Source: Psettodes erumei
Lineage: Eukaryota > Chordata > Actinopteri > Pleuronectiformes > Psettodidae
Direction: 5' to 3'
Assembly (NCBI GenBank): GCA_016785225.1
Contig: JAFBJZ010000637.1
Coordinates: 372,001 to 436,000 of the forward strand
Length of the DNA: 64,000 bases
In this document: positions 11,911 to 25,113 of the stretch, one piece after another
Position numbering within the stretch: the stretch's first letter is position 1
Layout: the number at the start of each line of letters is the position of its first letter
Position numbers and translations under genes: made by a program
The notes under the pieces: generated by a model
The model's database searches: none
Told to the model about the DNA's origin: nothing
The model's input: only the letters and a program-made list of their open reading frames with translations

Positions 11911-14174
11911 ACGTGTTGTTTTAGGAGCCTGTGTGAGGAGATGTGTGTTCAGTAGATTCTTCAGATTTGTGTGTGTGCGTGCATAGTGGTGGGTGCATCT
12001 TGTAGTGCAGAGCATCCTGCAGGGCCCCTGAACACATCATCTGAGCAGACTGGTAATGATAGAACTGAAGCCTGTGGCACAGCATGTTTTGTCATGCATC
12101 GTCCTTGAGGTTCACTCCAGCTGAGAAAATCCTTGAAGAATAATAATACTGCTAATAATAGTAATAATAATAATGCATTTGGAGTGACCTTTGTGTTCAC
12201 AGACAGACCTTGGTTGACCATTTCTTCACTCTCATGTTGGGGGATTTCCACAATGTACAAATCTTGTGTATTCCTTTTTTCCAAGTTTTGTTCCAAAATC
12301 TTGTTTTATTCTCATCATCTACAACTCCTGCATGTGATCATGACTCACAAAGTAGCTGTAATTCTTTCAGTATTTTTTGCAGTAATGATGCAGCCATTAA
12401 ATGCTCCCAGAGTTTAGCCTGAGCTTGCTCTCTTCTTGTTCTTCTTCTTCTGGCCTATCTGGCACCCATTAAAAGCTGTGGAGACATTTGTGGACAAAGG
12501 TGGATGGATTGATGGCAGGACACACGGGCAGTCGTCTGAAATCCTGCACCAATGAACATGTGCATGTATATCTGTTTATGTGCTCATGGCCATGGGTCAA
12601 AGCAGGGAGATAGGGTTCAGTAGTCAGCAGTGAAACCTCATGTTATTTTGTGTGCATTGCTGTTCCCTCAAATGGAGCTGCTACACTGGTGTCATAGATA
12701 ATTCTGCCGTCTGTTTCAGCCTGCAAGATGTGCCAGATGTGTAGAGTTCACGACATCAGTAACACTCTTAAAAGTTTGATAAACTGACTTTCATTTACTT
12801 TCCAGCACTGGCAATGAATGTGTCACACACACACACAAGCCAAACCCATCTAACATCTAAACAGGATAAAATGAACCATCGAAGGCAAAGCAGTATTTGA
12901 CCCAGGAGTGCTTTACATCCCAGAATCCAAAGAGACGGCAGAACATTCCTGCCAAGTCTGTAGACAAGGTTTTCATTGGATCGAGCATTCAGCTGCGCTT
13001 AGATAAGAGAGCCTGACACAGCCAAGATTACTCAGTGTGTCGAACACTAGTGCAACGTGTCCTCTGGATCTATTGTATGCTCAGACGAGGGTTCGTCATT
13101 TCAGCGCCTGCCGCTGCAGTACGTACTCCACGTTTCCAAGTGGAAAAACTTGCATCTAGACATTAAACATCAATGTGACACAATTCCAGGCTCCGAGTGC
13201 CGACTTATGAAATCACCCTTTTGAGTGTTTTTACCAGTTCTTTTCCACTTCATAGCAACAGAGCAAGACTATAAAAGAAACATTAAGAGGCAGAAAAATC
13301 CCATCCAAACACAAATCCCTTCTGTAAAGAAGCGATTTCAAGCTTGGTCATACTGTATGCAAGCACTGTAACCGCTGGACTGAATCTGTACAGTGTGTCA
13401 AAGTGGGGGCTGTTGTGGACAAGGACCATATAATTACAGCTTGTGCTGAGAGTCATTCTCAGCCGTGATCCCCATGACCTGATGTAACCCTAACCTGGAT
13501 AACACTACGTCAGCACGTCTCTTTCTCGTCTTTTGTCTCTCATTCTTACTGACACACACCCCTAAAAAAAATCGAAAGATTGTTTTCGTATGCAGTAAGT
13601 ATGTATACAGGTACTTAATGCAACATTCAACGTGCACCTGCTTTAATACACAAAAAGTGGACTTGATTTTTTATACCTGAAAACATGCAAACACGGCACG
13701 CATATAAAAGAAAGCTGACGAAGATACAGCACACCATCCTCACACACATTCGCACAGATCATATAAACCAGCCCAAACTTACTTTCGGCTCCAGCCAACT
13801 GATGGTTTTGGGTCAGTTTCATCATCCTGGTCATGATGCTCAGGTCAAGGTCTGCTTCAGACCGACTGCTCCCAAATCATTTGTTAGCAGCTGTGGCTCA
13901 AATCCGCCCTTCAATTATTGTGGCACCAAGAAGGAAGGAGCAAGTTTTGGCTCTACACATGACAAGCAGATTGCTAGGTCTTTGGGGACTGTGTGTGTGT
14001 CTCTGTGTAAAAGGTCAGGGAGTTTGCGTGGATGTCTGCACTGGGTTTGAATGAGAGAGAGTGTGTGTGCATGTGTCAACTGGGCCAGGGTTGTGTTTAG
14101 AAATAGACGACTGCATAAGGAAGCAGGATTCTCCCAGTGTCTCCAGATGCCTGATTCTTTTATTGTATTTTTTT

Positions 14175-14201
14175 GACACACACACACACACACACACACA
14201 C
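14175..14201. repeat. (CA)n microsatellite
   Basis: Pure CA run about 1 kb upstream of the first dcn coding exon. Confidence 0.9.
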
Positions 14202-15195
14202 TGACACAGTAAAACACTTGGCAAACAAATGCACTGCAATTCATTATATTAGAATAGAAAGTGCAGTAAATTATTATACAGTGACAAACATGGAACTGCT
14301 CCTTACTGTAAAAGTTACTTGTTCAGGAGTCACTGTTGTTTCTTTCTCTGTTATAAATCAAGTATAAATCATTTTTCCAGAACAAAAAAATCTTTGATGA
14401 AACAACAGCAACCCGGGTTACTTCTACATTTTCCAGAGTGTCCTTGTAGAGATTATAGTGTAGTTCAACTAATTTTAGAAATTACAGCTAAAATTAGCAT
14501 TAAAAGTAAATCAGCATATTTCAGCTCTAACTCTCTGAATGCTGTGATCGTGAATGTGTGAAAACTAGCAGAAAGAGAAAAACAAATATGTTGAACGGTT
14601 GAATCAGCTAGCTAAAAGTAATGGATCATGATTAAAATAGATAGTTGAAAGTAATACAAATGGATAAATGGTTTAGGTAGATGGGGTATGTTTGATAAAA
14701 AAAAATGGTTCTGAACAATTCTTATGGTAAATTTCTGATTACAATAGACATCCCTAAGGCTTATCCCCTCTGACAAAGTCTAAAATATGTATTTTTCTCA
14801 TTTGGATTTGCACCAACCTCTTCTCCATCACCTTTCCCCTTCTGCTAAAAAACGACCAGTTAAATGGCTTATTTTGGCAAGCCTCACTAAATTGTTACAC
14901 CCAAGTGTTTAACCTCCTCGCCCCCGAGCATTCAACTCTCACCTTTGCCCTCTGACTCTCTGGCCTTTAGTCAGTGTTCTTTGTTTCTGTCTCTCTCACT
15001 AAGCGTCCCTCTGCCTGTCTTTGACTCACTGCCACGCTGAAAATCTATTTTCCCTCTTCTCTTTCCTTTCCTTCCTTTCTGATTATAACATTAAATCAGA
15101 AACAGATAGTTATACAGAGCAGTTTAAAAACCAATCATAGGCAGACTATTTTAAAAGTGTATCCACCCAAAACCTTTGAACTGTGTCCTCCCCAG

Positions 15196-15425
15196 GCTCC
15201 CTGCTAGCAGCACCATGAGGTCGGCCTGTCTCTCTCTGCTCCTGGTCACTGCCTGCTGGGCTCTGCCCTTCCGCCAGTCTGGCTTCCTAGACTTTATGAT
15301 GGAGGATGAACCAGGATCGGGTGTGCACGGAGAGATAGATTTACCTGGCCCTCCCATGCCCGAAGGACCCAAATGCCCCTTCAGATGCCAGTGCCACCTC
15401 CGTGTGATCCAGTGCTCTGACCTTG
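15196..15425 (+). CDS. dcn: dcn first coding exon (CDS from 15215)
   Basis: Acceptor TCCTCCCCAG|GC at 15195 and donor CTTG|GTAAGA after 15425. It holds 19 nt of 5'UTR, then codes the signal peptide, propeptide, Ser35-Gly36 and the four N-terminal cysteines. It ends in phase 1. Confidence 0.93.
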
Positions 15426-18400
15426 GTAAGACATGACACATCCTGTGCTTTCTGATCCCATTCATTTTGCTTTATCAGTTTTATGTGTAGGGTTACAGGT
15501 GAGCCTACCCCAGCAAACACTGGTCGGGTGGAGGTCACACAGGGTTAAAATGCAAACTCCACAACTGTGTAACTGGAGACCATTAGTACCTAATACAAAG
15601 CATACTACTATGATCTTGAGTTCACTGAAGAAATCATCAGAATGACAGAACTGATCCCATACACTGTCTCAACGTGTGCAGGATTCTCTCTTTGCTTTTT
15701 AGACTATTAATACCTATAATTAAAGTTTTAATGTGCAGCCTTTCAGCATCAATGACTCATGAAGCACACTGAATCTAAGGCAAACTGTCTAATTAATAGA
15801 AGCAAAGGCAAAAAAAAAGCTTAAACCCAATTTTGTTTTGATCTGTTACCAAATTGAAATCTTTCCTGATATTTTCTGCATACAATAGGTGGCAGTATCC
15901 TATGTAATACAAAAAGCCCTCATGTTTATAGAAAATGCATATGTGCGTATTAAAGTCATAAGTCACTTGATGAATCAGCCATTTTGCTTGTAAAGTGGGA
16001 GAAAATAGAGAAAAATGCCCATCACAATTACCCGAAGCCCAAAGTGACGTCTTCAAATTGCTTGTTTTGTCTAACCACAAGTCAAACACTTGAAAGACAA
16101 TGGAAAGACTGATCACTTTCACTCTGGAATATATTTTAAGGAAAAGTGTAATGCTAAGATCAAAAATCTGCCACTTGCACTTTACAACACATCCATTAAT
16201 GGGAAAAAAAACACTAAAAATGAAAAAGACCAAATGACACAAGCCTCCCGTTCACATCCATTTACTTCATACCTCCATTCAGCGTACTGGCCCAGATTGT
16301 GCACAACTCACTACGATGGCTCATGATGAAGTCAGACGACTGTCTGCAGTAGTTTCACAATTGTGCTGAGTGACATTACTGTTTTTTTAAGAGCAAAGAA
16401 AAAGTCACTGGCTTTACAAGCCTGCCTGTCTCCAACATCCACCCAAACCCACGGGGTCATTTCAGGGGTGTATTATGTCACGCGTTAGCGTGAAGTCCCC
16501 CAGAGAACAAGACGCCAGTGTTGATAAGTTAAATGCTCACAGATGTGAGTCTTATTTCACTTCCTGTAACGATTACATGATTTCCTCTTTCTTGGCAAAT
16601 TGTTTTCTTAAACAACGATGAACATTAAAAGGATAGCCTGGAAAGTCCTGAACAAATCCAAATGTTCCAAAACTTGTTGGTAACGCCTGTTTCAAGATAA
16701 CTACAATTACCTATTCATCTTTTTGCTTCAGCTTCACAACAATTTACTTGCCTGTCATCTTGGGAGTTTGGAGTTCGTCAGTTCTGTTTGTCTAATCTGA
16801 TGTATAGCATATACAAGAGCCTGAATCATCTCACAAACTATGTCACAGGAAAGTCCCTGACCTCATTTATTCTTGTACATTACATAAAACCGCTTCGCCA
16901 CGCAGATGGGTTCGATAGTTTTTTGGCTGAATTTTTGTTTGCAAAGGGAGGGGCTCACGCTTCAGGAAGGCAGATGAAGGAGAGGGGTAGTTGCACAGAT
17001 GGAGAGACTGGGAGGATAAAAGTAAAAGAGGATAAGACAGACATAACCAGCTCGTAACCACTTTCATTTAGTTGGCTTGAGAGGGTTGGGACAGTAAAAT
17101 GAAAGACCTCACAGATTCAGGACAACAATCACAGAAAAGTGTGAGGAATAAACAGAGAAGGCAGACAGGCAATCCCAGATGGACAGGTGGCTTCAGATTC
17201 AGAGCGACAGACGGGCGGTCAGAAACACAGACAGTTGGAGAGAGTGATGTTCAGGAAAAGTCCGGTTCCATTACATCAGTGCCCCAGTTGGGGCCCCAGT
17301 CATCAGCGGCAGCAGCACTTTCCCCAGAGATGCAGCTCCGTGGCTGGATTCTTAACCTCTGCATCAGCAATGCTGAACTCAAGCCTCCATCTGTTCCCCA
17401 GACCTGCTGGCCTGGATGCAAACACACACACACAGACACACACACACACAAAGAGGAATAAACTTATGTATATATTTGGACACACACACACACGCATACA
17501 GGCCTGAACAAGGCAGGGTGAGTCTACTTACCGTGCCAAAACACTCTTTAGCTTTTGTAGATGTGGATTAGCGGTTGCAGCTGGCAAGATGACAGCTAAA
17601 ACATTCAGGAGAGAAAATCTGGCCCCAGGTTCAAATGAGTTGTGATCACGTTGCCAGTTCTGTTTGAAAGAGGTTTGGCTGATCAATAGACTGAAACACA
17701 ACAGCCTTTTGTTCTTGGTTAGAAGTGTGAAGTCTTACTTTGACCATCGAATGGTACAATGCACATTTTTTTTCATTTAATGTGCAGTGATTTTGTGTAA
17801 GGTGAACAGTCACATCCACTCACACGTCCAAATGACCTACCAAAAAAAAAAGTCAGATCTTACAATAATAATCAGGCTGCATTTGATGATGCCAGACAGA
17901 TTTGTCTTCCTCGGCCTTAGCGCCAGATGAGGAGAGGAAATTACATGAACACTGTCATTAATGCTTGGACGTGCTGAACCGAGTCCAGTCCAGTCCAAAG
18001 CAATCACCTGCTTGATGTGCCAAATACTTTGTTTTGAATTGCAGTGATTAGCAGTGTTCGTGGTAGTGGAGTGGGGGCGAGACCGAAAGTCCCAGTTCTC
18101 CTGTTCTATTCCTGCCAAGCCACTATCAGATGAAAAGTGATACAGTGACCAAAATATCATGTTAAACTCATTTATACTCACTCGTCAGTTTGTGTTACTG
18201 TCATCCAAATGTAATGCTAATCATTTTATGTCACATGACCAAGTATTTGTTTGAAAAACTGTATTGGAGGAGGCCATTTGATAACTGGATGTCACTCTTC
18301 TTTTTTCCTGTAAAAGTAAACCTTTTTCAACTGTTTGACACAGCAGATTTAATTTTACCGTAGATTGTGATGTATGTATTCAGGGACTGATCTGACCACA

Positions 18401-21400
18401 GTTTGAGAAAGGTCCAAAAATGCCTTACAAAGTGACTTATGGCATATCCTTGTGAGTGCCACACACACTTCCAGACTCATTTAAACTGTTTACAGTGGCG
18501 AGAGGGTATTCCAGATATTTGGTTTTGCATGGGATTGCATTGCACATTTAAAAGAAAAAGGAGTATTCAAAACTGAAGCAGCAAACTCTGAGAAAGTCTG
18601 ACTTTGAGAGAACAACAATAAAAAAGTATGTGTGCAAGTATAGAGGTGCGCGGCATGGTGCTGTAATGATGGCGGTGACCACAAACAGCTGTGATGGTTT
18701 GTGGGTCATCGGCTGCTGAGTTGGAAAAGCTGACAGAAAAGCAAACCTCGCTGGAAGTAATGTTTGGGTGAGCTGAACAGAAGTCGTCACAAGCTTTCAT
18801 GACAAAATGAGTCCAGACATACAGTACGTATGCGGACTGGAGATACGGAGTGTAAGCTTCTTTGTTCAACAATTTATCCTACGCCTCTTCCTCTGAAATG
18901 TAAACTGCACATTATGAGTTGCACCGTATTTTTTGCGTTGCTACGGATGCGTAAGAGCTACACACAATAACTCCCAGCTGCCTTCGCTCAGTTATTTTTT
19001 TTAAACAGTCCACTCAGCCAAAGAGTCTTTCCCTACAGATGCCATTTTCTATGTCACATTATCCATGACGTGCCACACTAAAGTCCAAGCAAAAAGGATT
19101 TAGTGTGAGCTCAGTGTCCAGGTATGCGGTTGCTTACTTACTCCAAAAGGAAATTTGTTTTAGGGTCCATTTCCACCATGTGTGCCTCAGAGCACATCAA
19201 ACAGTTATTTGGTCCCTTTGGAATGTCACCATAAAACCCTCTCTGCATAAGTCCCCATCATTGAGACTTTATGTAGCATGCTATGCTGACAAAGCGGACC
19301 TTGTTATTTCAGTGTTGCTTCTGTAAACCCAATGCTGTTTCCTCCTCCACCAGATTTGATTTTCTGTTCGAGTGTGAGGTTGATAACAGAAAGTAAGCAC
19401 CTTGCAGCCACTGAAAACTTGATTTAAAAGTTTAAGTTGGGAGAAAAACACCCTTAGTTACAATGAAGAGTTTAATAATCATGAAGTTAGCTAATCTGCT
19501 TAACTGGGACCGTGCGGGGTGGTGTGATCAGATTTTACTGGCAGTGCCAGCAGCGAAAGCAAGCAACTGCCATCAGGTTTGGATTAAAATGGATTGAGAA
19601 TATGTGACTTCACCTTTGTCTAACTATGGCCTGTCCACTTCAAACATAAACACAGATTCCAGCCATGCTCAGGAAAGACCAAGAGGTAACCAATTACAGC
19701 GTGGCCCTGAACTAGTGCTTACACCACCGCACTTAAAACTTTCCAAACTTTTCCAACATCTGTTTTCTAATGTATTTATTGCATTCGGATGCTGCTAATA
19801 GTATGTGCAGTACCTTAAATTAAACACTGTCTCCTAAAACGTCACCCTCAGGTCTGAAGGCAGTTCCTGGGGATATCCCAGACGACACCACCCTGCTAGA
19901 CCTGCAGAACAACAAGATCACTGAGATCAAGGAGAACGACTTCAAGAACCTCAAAGGACTGCATGTAAGAGGCACTTCACTTCCATCTTTAGAGCTACAC
20001 GTTCGTTCACTGTGTGTTATTCCTAAAGGTATGTAATGTATGTTCTTATATAACCAGCACCCTAACCACAACGCCTCTTCAGTATGAAAACCTGATGATC
20101 CCCAGAGGAAATGTCTTTTTATAATTATTTGTGCTGTCTGTCAGTGCAAATGCAACAAAAGAAAAATGTTGCAGGATGCTTACTGGGAAGAACTCCCACC
20201 AGTTTATATATATATGTATATATGTATATGCCTGTGGGTACAGAATTATAAGCAGCTTTAACAAGTGTGTTGCCGAAACACTGTCAAACAATTCACAGCT
20301 CACAGAGCAAAATCCAATCCTTCACCATAAAGCGCAGACTTTCCACGTCACCTTCCACCCAAACTCCCGCTTCATCATCCTCTTCCTCCATCTAAGCACC
20401 CATAATACTCTTTTCCTCCCACCTTCGCCATCCAGAAACAGTGAATTGCAGCACAGCTTCCCCCCTCCCCCCCTTCCATCACCTGGTGCATGGAAACTAT
20501 TCACCCACAGACCTTACAGTCTCATAGCCTCACACCTCTGAACTCCTGTAGCTTTTTGTGCAATAAATACCTCAGTCTGACAGCCATAGCTGTCGTGTAA
20601 TGTAACTGGCCTCTTTAGGGGATTGGACTGCATACCTCATATTGCCTTGCTTACACAAGAGTGGAACAGCAGGAGTAAGATTCCTCTGTAAATGCATGGG
20701 GGACAACTCGCCTTGAACTCGACCCTCCATCTTGACAGTGCAGGCAAACGGGTGGAGCATCTAACAGCTGCTGAGCTCAAAATGTCTCGTTTTTGTTGAA
20801 TCTCATCTGGAGAGTTGCACTTTTGTTTTTTTTACAGCCCCATGGTACATTTGGAGCATTGCATGTTTCTGAGTGGAAGAAGTAGACGTGCAGTTAATGC
20901 CACTAAGGTGTAAAGTTTCAAATAAAGTTCAAATTTCATAATAATACAACTTTAAACATCAATGGGAATTTAAACAAGATTAAAAAAACACATGCTGTAA
21001 CCTAACACCACTTGCTTTTACTCCGTTTTACTGATGTGTTAAATGTTTCGTGTCAGACTGGATTTCTTTGAATTTATCTTTTGATGCAATGTTTTCACTA
21101 CTTGTTGTAGAGATAGTGGATATTTAACACTAGTAACTCCTTTCTCTGGAATTTCACCTTAGGCTCTGATCCTTGTGAACAACAAAATCACCATGATCCA
21201 TGCCAAGGCTCTGAGCCCTCTGACCAAGCTGCAGCGCCTCTACCTGTCCAAGAACATTCTGAAGGACATTCCAGCCAACATGCCCAAGAGCCTGCAGGAG
21301 CTGCGCATCCACGAGAACGAGATCACCAAGATCAAAAAGGCCTCCTTCCAGGGCATGTCCCATGTCATCGTCATGGGTATGAAATTAAAAAAAAAAACTC

Positions 21401-24400
21401 CCTGAACACAGCCAGCTAATTCAACTTGACTTGACTTGTCAGGGCACATTGAAAAAAATAACACTGTGTGGAAATGGGGGATTAATTTTAATTTTGAAAG
21501 AAAGGTTCAACCACAGCAAGTACATAGCTGTGTGAATCCAAGTGCGAGTCATGTTGTCTCTGCAGTGTTTATCTCTGACTTCCTGTTCTACAAATCACAA
21601 CGTGTCAGTCTTTCATTGCTCAACTAAAGTAAAAAGTGTGGGTTCAGTCACTTAAAATGTAAAGTTATGAGAAGTACGATCCCACCATGACAAATTCGGG
21701 TATGGAGAGAGGCTGTGAAGCAAACACAAGCTAATTTTCTTGCCCGAGACTTTGTTTACTCATGACTCAGCTCTATGTTCCCGTAACACACCAGTAGGGG
21801 AATTAACTTCATACATTTGATCCATTACTGCTGCTCTCTCTTTCTCTCTGTGGTCTCACTCTTCTATCCATTCTTTTTCTTTTCCTTTTTTTCAGAGCTT
21901 GGGTCCAACCCTCTCAAGAGCGCTGGAATTGAAGCCGGTGCTTTCGCTGACCTGAAAAGGGTCTCTTACATTCGCATCGCAGACACCAACATCACAGAGA
22001 TCCCCAAAGGTACAGCCCTGGTATCTTTTTTCCACAGATGAATTCCTAAATTAAGGGATTTGGCTTAGGCAGAGTTATATCCTGTCAGGCTCAGCCAAGT
22101 TCAGCCATCTTTTATCAAAAAGAATGCATGCCTGGATTTAAGTCTGCAGAGAAACAAAAGGTTCACAGTGGAAAAAAACTGTTCAGTAAAGTATTTCAAA
22201 ACTATCCAGTCTCACAGTGGGAACATGTCAGATATATTTAGTAAAATGATACATGCAAGGAGACGCAAAATAATCTGAGCTGAGCGACTTGGAAATAACT
22301 ACTCCTTGGTAATTCAGCTGAAATTTAAGGTTGCAAATTGCTGCAATTATCATATTCATAGTGTCAAATAAGCTACCAAGGTATATGGTAACATGGACTG
22401 TGCTTATATAGCATTTTTCTTTTACACTACATCCCATTCACCCATTTGTACACTCACTCACCCACTGAAAATGATGAAGATGGTCAAACCATCAAGGACA
22501 ACTTGTGGTTCAGTATCTTTTCCATACACTAACATGCGGGCTGGAGGAGTTGAGGACCATCGACCCTCTGATTGGTTTACCGTGACCTCCTGAGCCAGAG
22601 TTACTCCTAATGTATGTCTGGATGGTAATCCTTGGCTTGTGGGTTGCCAGGTCTGCCCAGCTCTCTCTCTGAGGTCCACCTGGATGGAAACAAAATCACC
22701 AAGGTGACAGCTGACCGCCTCAAAGGACTGAAGAACCTGGCTAAGTACTGAAAATCATGAGTCTCTTTTTTTAAAAACACTAATACATGTTAACCCTATT
22801 ATTCCTTTTGAGAAGTTTTAAAGTAAGACAAGGTCTAACTGTTGCTGAACAGTGACCATTGTGGCAATGACAGCATAATTGCACAGTACATTTCCCTTGA
22901 TTTCATAAAGTTGTCTGAAGTCTATGTTCATGTAAAGTCATCTGAATTTTGCTGCTGATAAATTCAGCTTCTATTTGGATAATTTCATCTTTCAAAAGTT
23001 ACATGGTCTCACTTTAAAACTCCCCTTTGGAAAAATGAGACTATGCCTTTCTTATCCAGTTTGTCAACCCACATTCTCTGATTTGACATTTATGTCAACC
23101 CATCACAAACCCTTTACTTGGAATTCCAGCTCTAGCAATACCATTCATCTGATTTACCATATAAGAAAACCGAAGACCTAAAACAGTAGTTTTTGGATAA
23201 TCAAAATAACTGGTTTGCTCATAAAACTGGTTACACTGTGTTTATAAGATTACCGTTTAGATTATGCCAAAGATGACATGCCAAACTAGAACAAAGAAAG
23301 CTTTGTGTTTTTTTGTTGTTCTTTTTTAATTTTGCTTTTTTTTGACTACTTTACAAGCTAAATATAATTTTGGCTGCGAGAGTCAAACATTGATGTCATT
23401 GTCTCAGTTTCTCCTCTCATGCAATTTGTGCTCCTGTTCCTTTTTTCTTCTACACATTCGCATATTTCCTATCGCTCATCTACCTTTTCTTCTTGCAGGC
23501 TCGGTCTGAGCTACAATGAGATCAGCTCTGTGGAAAATGGCACGCTGGCGAACGTCCCCCACCTGCGAGAGCTGCACCTCGACAACAATGCTCTGACCAT
23601 GGTCCCTTCTGGCCTGCCCGACCATAAGTACATCCAGGTGAAGTGCTTGCACAGCTCTATGATATTAACCCTGTTTCGAATACACAGTGTGATCACAGGT
23701 ACACTGTTATTGCAACAATTTAGTTCCAGCAAATTAACTCTGCTTGAGCATTGTAGTCATGTTACTTATTTTCTTATGGTGTGATCACATACAGCTTGTT
23801 TTCTTCTGATCTAAACCATATTGAAAAAGTTTACTTTGCTGCATTTTTGCATTTGGTTGTTTAGGTTCACACTACTCGATTACATGTCAACCAAGGCTTC
23901 CATAACAATAGTCATATGGATTCATTTAGTTTGTTTATTGAGTAGAGTGTCAGTAGCCTGTCATGCTGTGGTATTACAGTTTTTTGCAAGAGGGGAGAGT
24001 GTAAACAATCCTGATTCCAGGCCCTTCAACTTTTGCTTGGCTGCATTTAATTTCATCATTTCATTAGGTCTCTAAAATTTTTGGGTTAATTCCCTGCAGT
24101 AGGCCGGGATTATATACAGTATTAACTCCAGCAGCACTGCACACCTGTCAACCATTTTTTGCAGTGATTTTGTGAGCATCCAAGTTTTAACTGCATTGTC
24201 CTCTGTAGCCTTGACAAACCAAACTGTGGGAAGAAAGGGCCCAGGTTAGAGTTTGGAGAAGTGGCTCCCAACCAAAACTGCAGAATGGAAAACTGTACCA
24301 CTAGTAGTAGTAATAACAACTGGACAGCCAACCAGATAACTACTTTCAATTTCAGACATTTCATATGAAAAGAGAATGTTACAAAACTAAAACTGAGTTA

Positions 24401-25113
24401 AAAATGAAAAACTTTGCAACATGGTTCTACTGAGGATGGGTTCAGGAGGAGTTTTAATTTTCGGAACAGCATACCCAGAGGGACTTGTTTCGGGGTTGTT
24501 AAATTTTTGATGAAATTGTGATCCTTTTATATCCTCAGCTCTCTTTGTTTCTTACCTGCTTTCTTTTGAGTATGAGACCAATCGTAATTCATCATGACTT
24601 TTCTTCATTAGCTGAGTGATATTTTCATCAGCGCTTTTCATGTGCTCCTGTTTTTGCATACACATATAAAGCCATGCTTATTTTAAGGCTGCATCATCTC
24701 CTGGGTTTTCTAGGAAGTCCTTTCTTTTATTCTTCACTGTTTTGAGACAAACATCCTGCAGAGGAAAAAACTATTTGGCTTTCTTGAGTTGTTATTATTC
24801 ATTTGGTGACTTGTTATTATCCTCATCTGCTTTATTTTGGAAGAACTAAATTATCGCCATCCACGTCCTTATCAGTGACCAAAGGTTGTTATTATTTAAA
24901 TCCCTTCCGTAGGTGGTCTACCTCCATGCCAACAAGATTGCTGCTGTGGGAACAGAGGACTTCTGTCCTCCCAGCTTCAACACCAAGAAGGCCATGTACT
25001 CTGGCATCAGCCTGTTCAGCAACCCTGTGCCTTACTGGGAAGTTCAGCCGATCACCTTCCGCTGTGTCTTCGAGCGCTCCGCCATCCAGCTTGGCAACTA
25101 CAGGAAGAAGTAG
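15215..25113 (+). CDS. dcn: Decorin, class I small leucine-rich proteoglycan (7 coding exons)
   Basis: Decorin binds fibrillar collagen and limits fibril diameter; in mammals it also binds TGF-beta and receptor tyrosine kinases. Joining 15215-15425, 19852-19964, 21163-21376, 21896-22009, 22651-22744, 23499-23637 and 24913-25113 gives an open frame of 361 residues, close to the 359 of human decorin. Seen in order: a signal peptide ending near residue 16, a propeptide with the family motif FLDFMMEDE, a glycanation-type Ser35-Gly36, the class I cluster C54-X3-C58-X-C60-X6-C67, leucine-rich repeats, and the ear-repeat cysteines C313 and C346. SYIRIADTNIT, known as a collagen-contact segment in decorin, is intact at 203-213. 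N-glycosylation sites N211 (NIT) and N262 (NGT) match human sites; the third human site near 303 is absent (NKI). Biglycan is excluded by the propeptide and by the lumican neighbour. The start is the only ATG that opens a signal peptide. Confidence 0.96.
15426..19851 (+). other. dcn intron between coding exons 1 and 2
   Basis: 4.4 kb without supported exons. Imperfect CA runs occur at 17420-17450 and 17480-17495. A short stretch near 15495-15570 resembles the edge of a decayed teleost repeat but is too short to call. Nothing else was recognised. Confidence 0.7.
19852..19964 (+). CDS. dcn: dcn coding exon 2 (LRR 1)
   Basis: 113 nt between acceptor CACCCTCAG and donor CAT|GTAAGA. It codes residues 71-108, including LLDLQNNKIT and ENDFKNLKGLH. 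Entry is phase 1 and exit is phase 0. The length equals that of the matching decorin/biglycan exon in mammals as I remember it. Confidence 0.95.
19965..21162 (+). other. dcn intron
   Basis: 1.2 kb with no supported exon. A TATATATG-rich run lies near 20206-20230. Otherwise unremarkable. Confidence 0.7.
21163..21376 (+). CDS. dcn: dcn coding exon 3 (LRRs)
   Basis: 214 nt, acceptor TTCACCTTAG and donor ATGG|GTATGA. It codes ALILVNNKIT and following repeats through SHVIVM. It exits in phase 1. Confidence 0.95.
21377..21895 (+). other. dcn intron
   Basis: 519 bp, ending in a strong pyrimidine tract and TTTTCAG. No other feature seen. Confidence 0.75.
21896..22009 (+). CDS. dcn: dcn coding exon 4 (collagen-contact LRR)
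   Basis: 114 nt, acceptor TTTTTTCAG and donor AAAG|GTACAG. It contains SYIRIADTNIT with the NIT glycosylation site. Phase 1 at both ends. Confidence 0.95.
22393..22600. repeat. Degenerate teleost interspersed repeat in a dcn intron
   Basis: The order 'gcttatatagca', 'tttacactaca', 'attcaccca', 'cactca', 'caacttgtggttcagtatctt', 'acatgcgggctggaggag', 'gaccatcgaccctctgattgg', 'cctgagcc' matches, with decay, a very common teleost SINE-like repeat that ends in a 'define the rows and columns' type block of cttgccc/acatgcagactggaggag/cctgagcca. The family name cannot be given from sequence alone. Confidence 0.6.
22651..22744 (+). CDS. dcn: dcn coding exon 5 (LRR)
   Basis: 94 nt, acceptor GGGTTGCCAG and donor CTAA|GTACTG. 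It codes LSEVHLDGNKITKV. Entry is phase 1 and exit is phase 2. Confidence 0.94.
22745..23498 (+). other. dcn intron
   Basis: 754 bp, AT-rich, ending in TTCTTCTTGCAG. No further feature recognised. Confidence 0.7.
23499..23637 (+). CDS. dcn: dcn coding exon 6 (LRRs)
   Basis: 139 nt, acceptor TTCTTGCAG and donor CCAG|GTGAAG. It codes LGLSYNEISSVENGTLANVP and the next repeat. The NGT glycosylation site is N262. It exits in phase 0. Confidence 0.95.
23638..24912 (+). other. dcn intron
   Basis: 1.3 kb with no supported exon. It ends in the weaker acceptor CTTCCGTAG at 24912. Confidence 0.7.
24913..25113 (+). CDS. dcn: dcn last coding exon (ear repeat and stop)
   Basis: It opens with VVYLHANKI and codes C313 and C346, which form the SLRP ear-repeat disulfide, then RSAIQLGNY and two lysines before TAG. 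The C-terminus matches the decorin signature closely. Confidence 0.96.
   Translation: MVYLHANKIAAVGTEDFCPPSFNTKKAMYSGISLFSNPVPYWEVQPITFRCVFERSAIQLGNYRKK

Larger units (their letters stand above)
7672..15195 (+). other. Likely dcn intron 1
   Basis: This 7.5-kb stretch has no supported coding exon. It contains a (GA)n tract at 7774-7802, (GT)n at 8010-8040, (CA)n at 11867-11904 and 14175-14201, and AAT trinucleotide runs near 12138-12175. It ends in the acceptor TGTCCTCCCCAG at 15195. If exon 1 is elsewhere, part of this stretch is promoter rather than intron. Confidence 0.45.
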
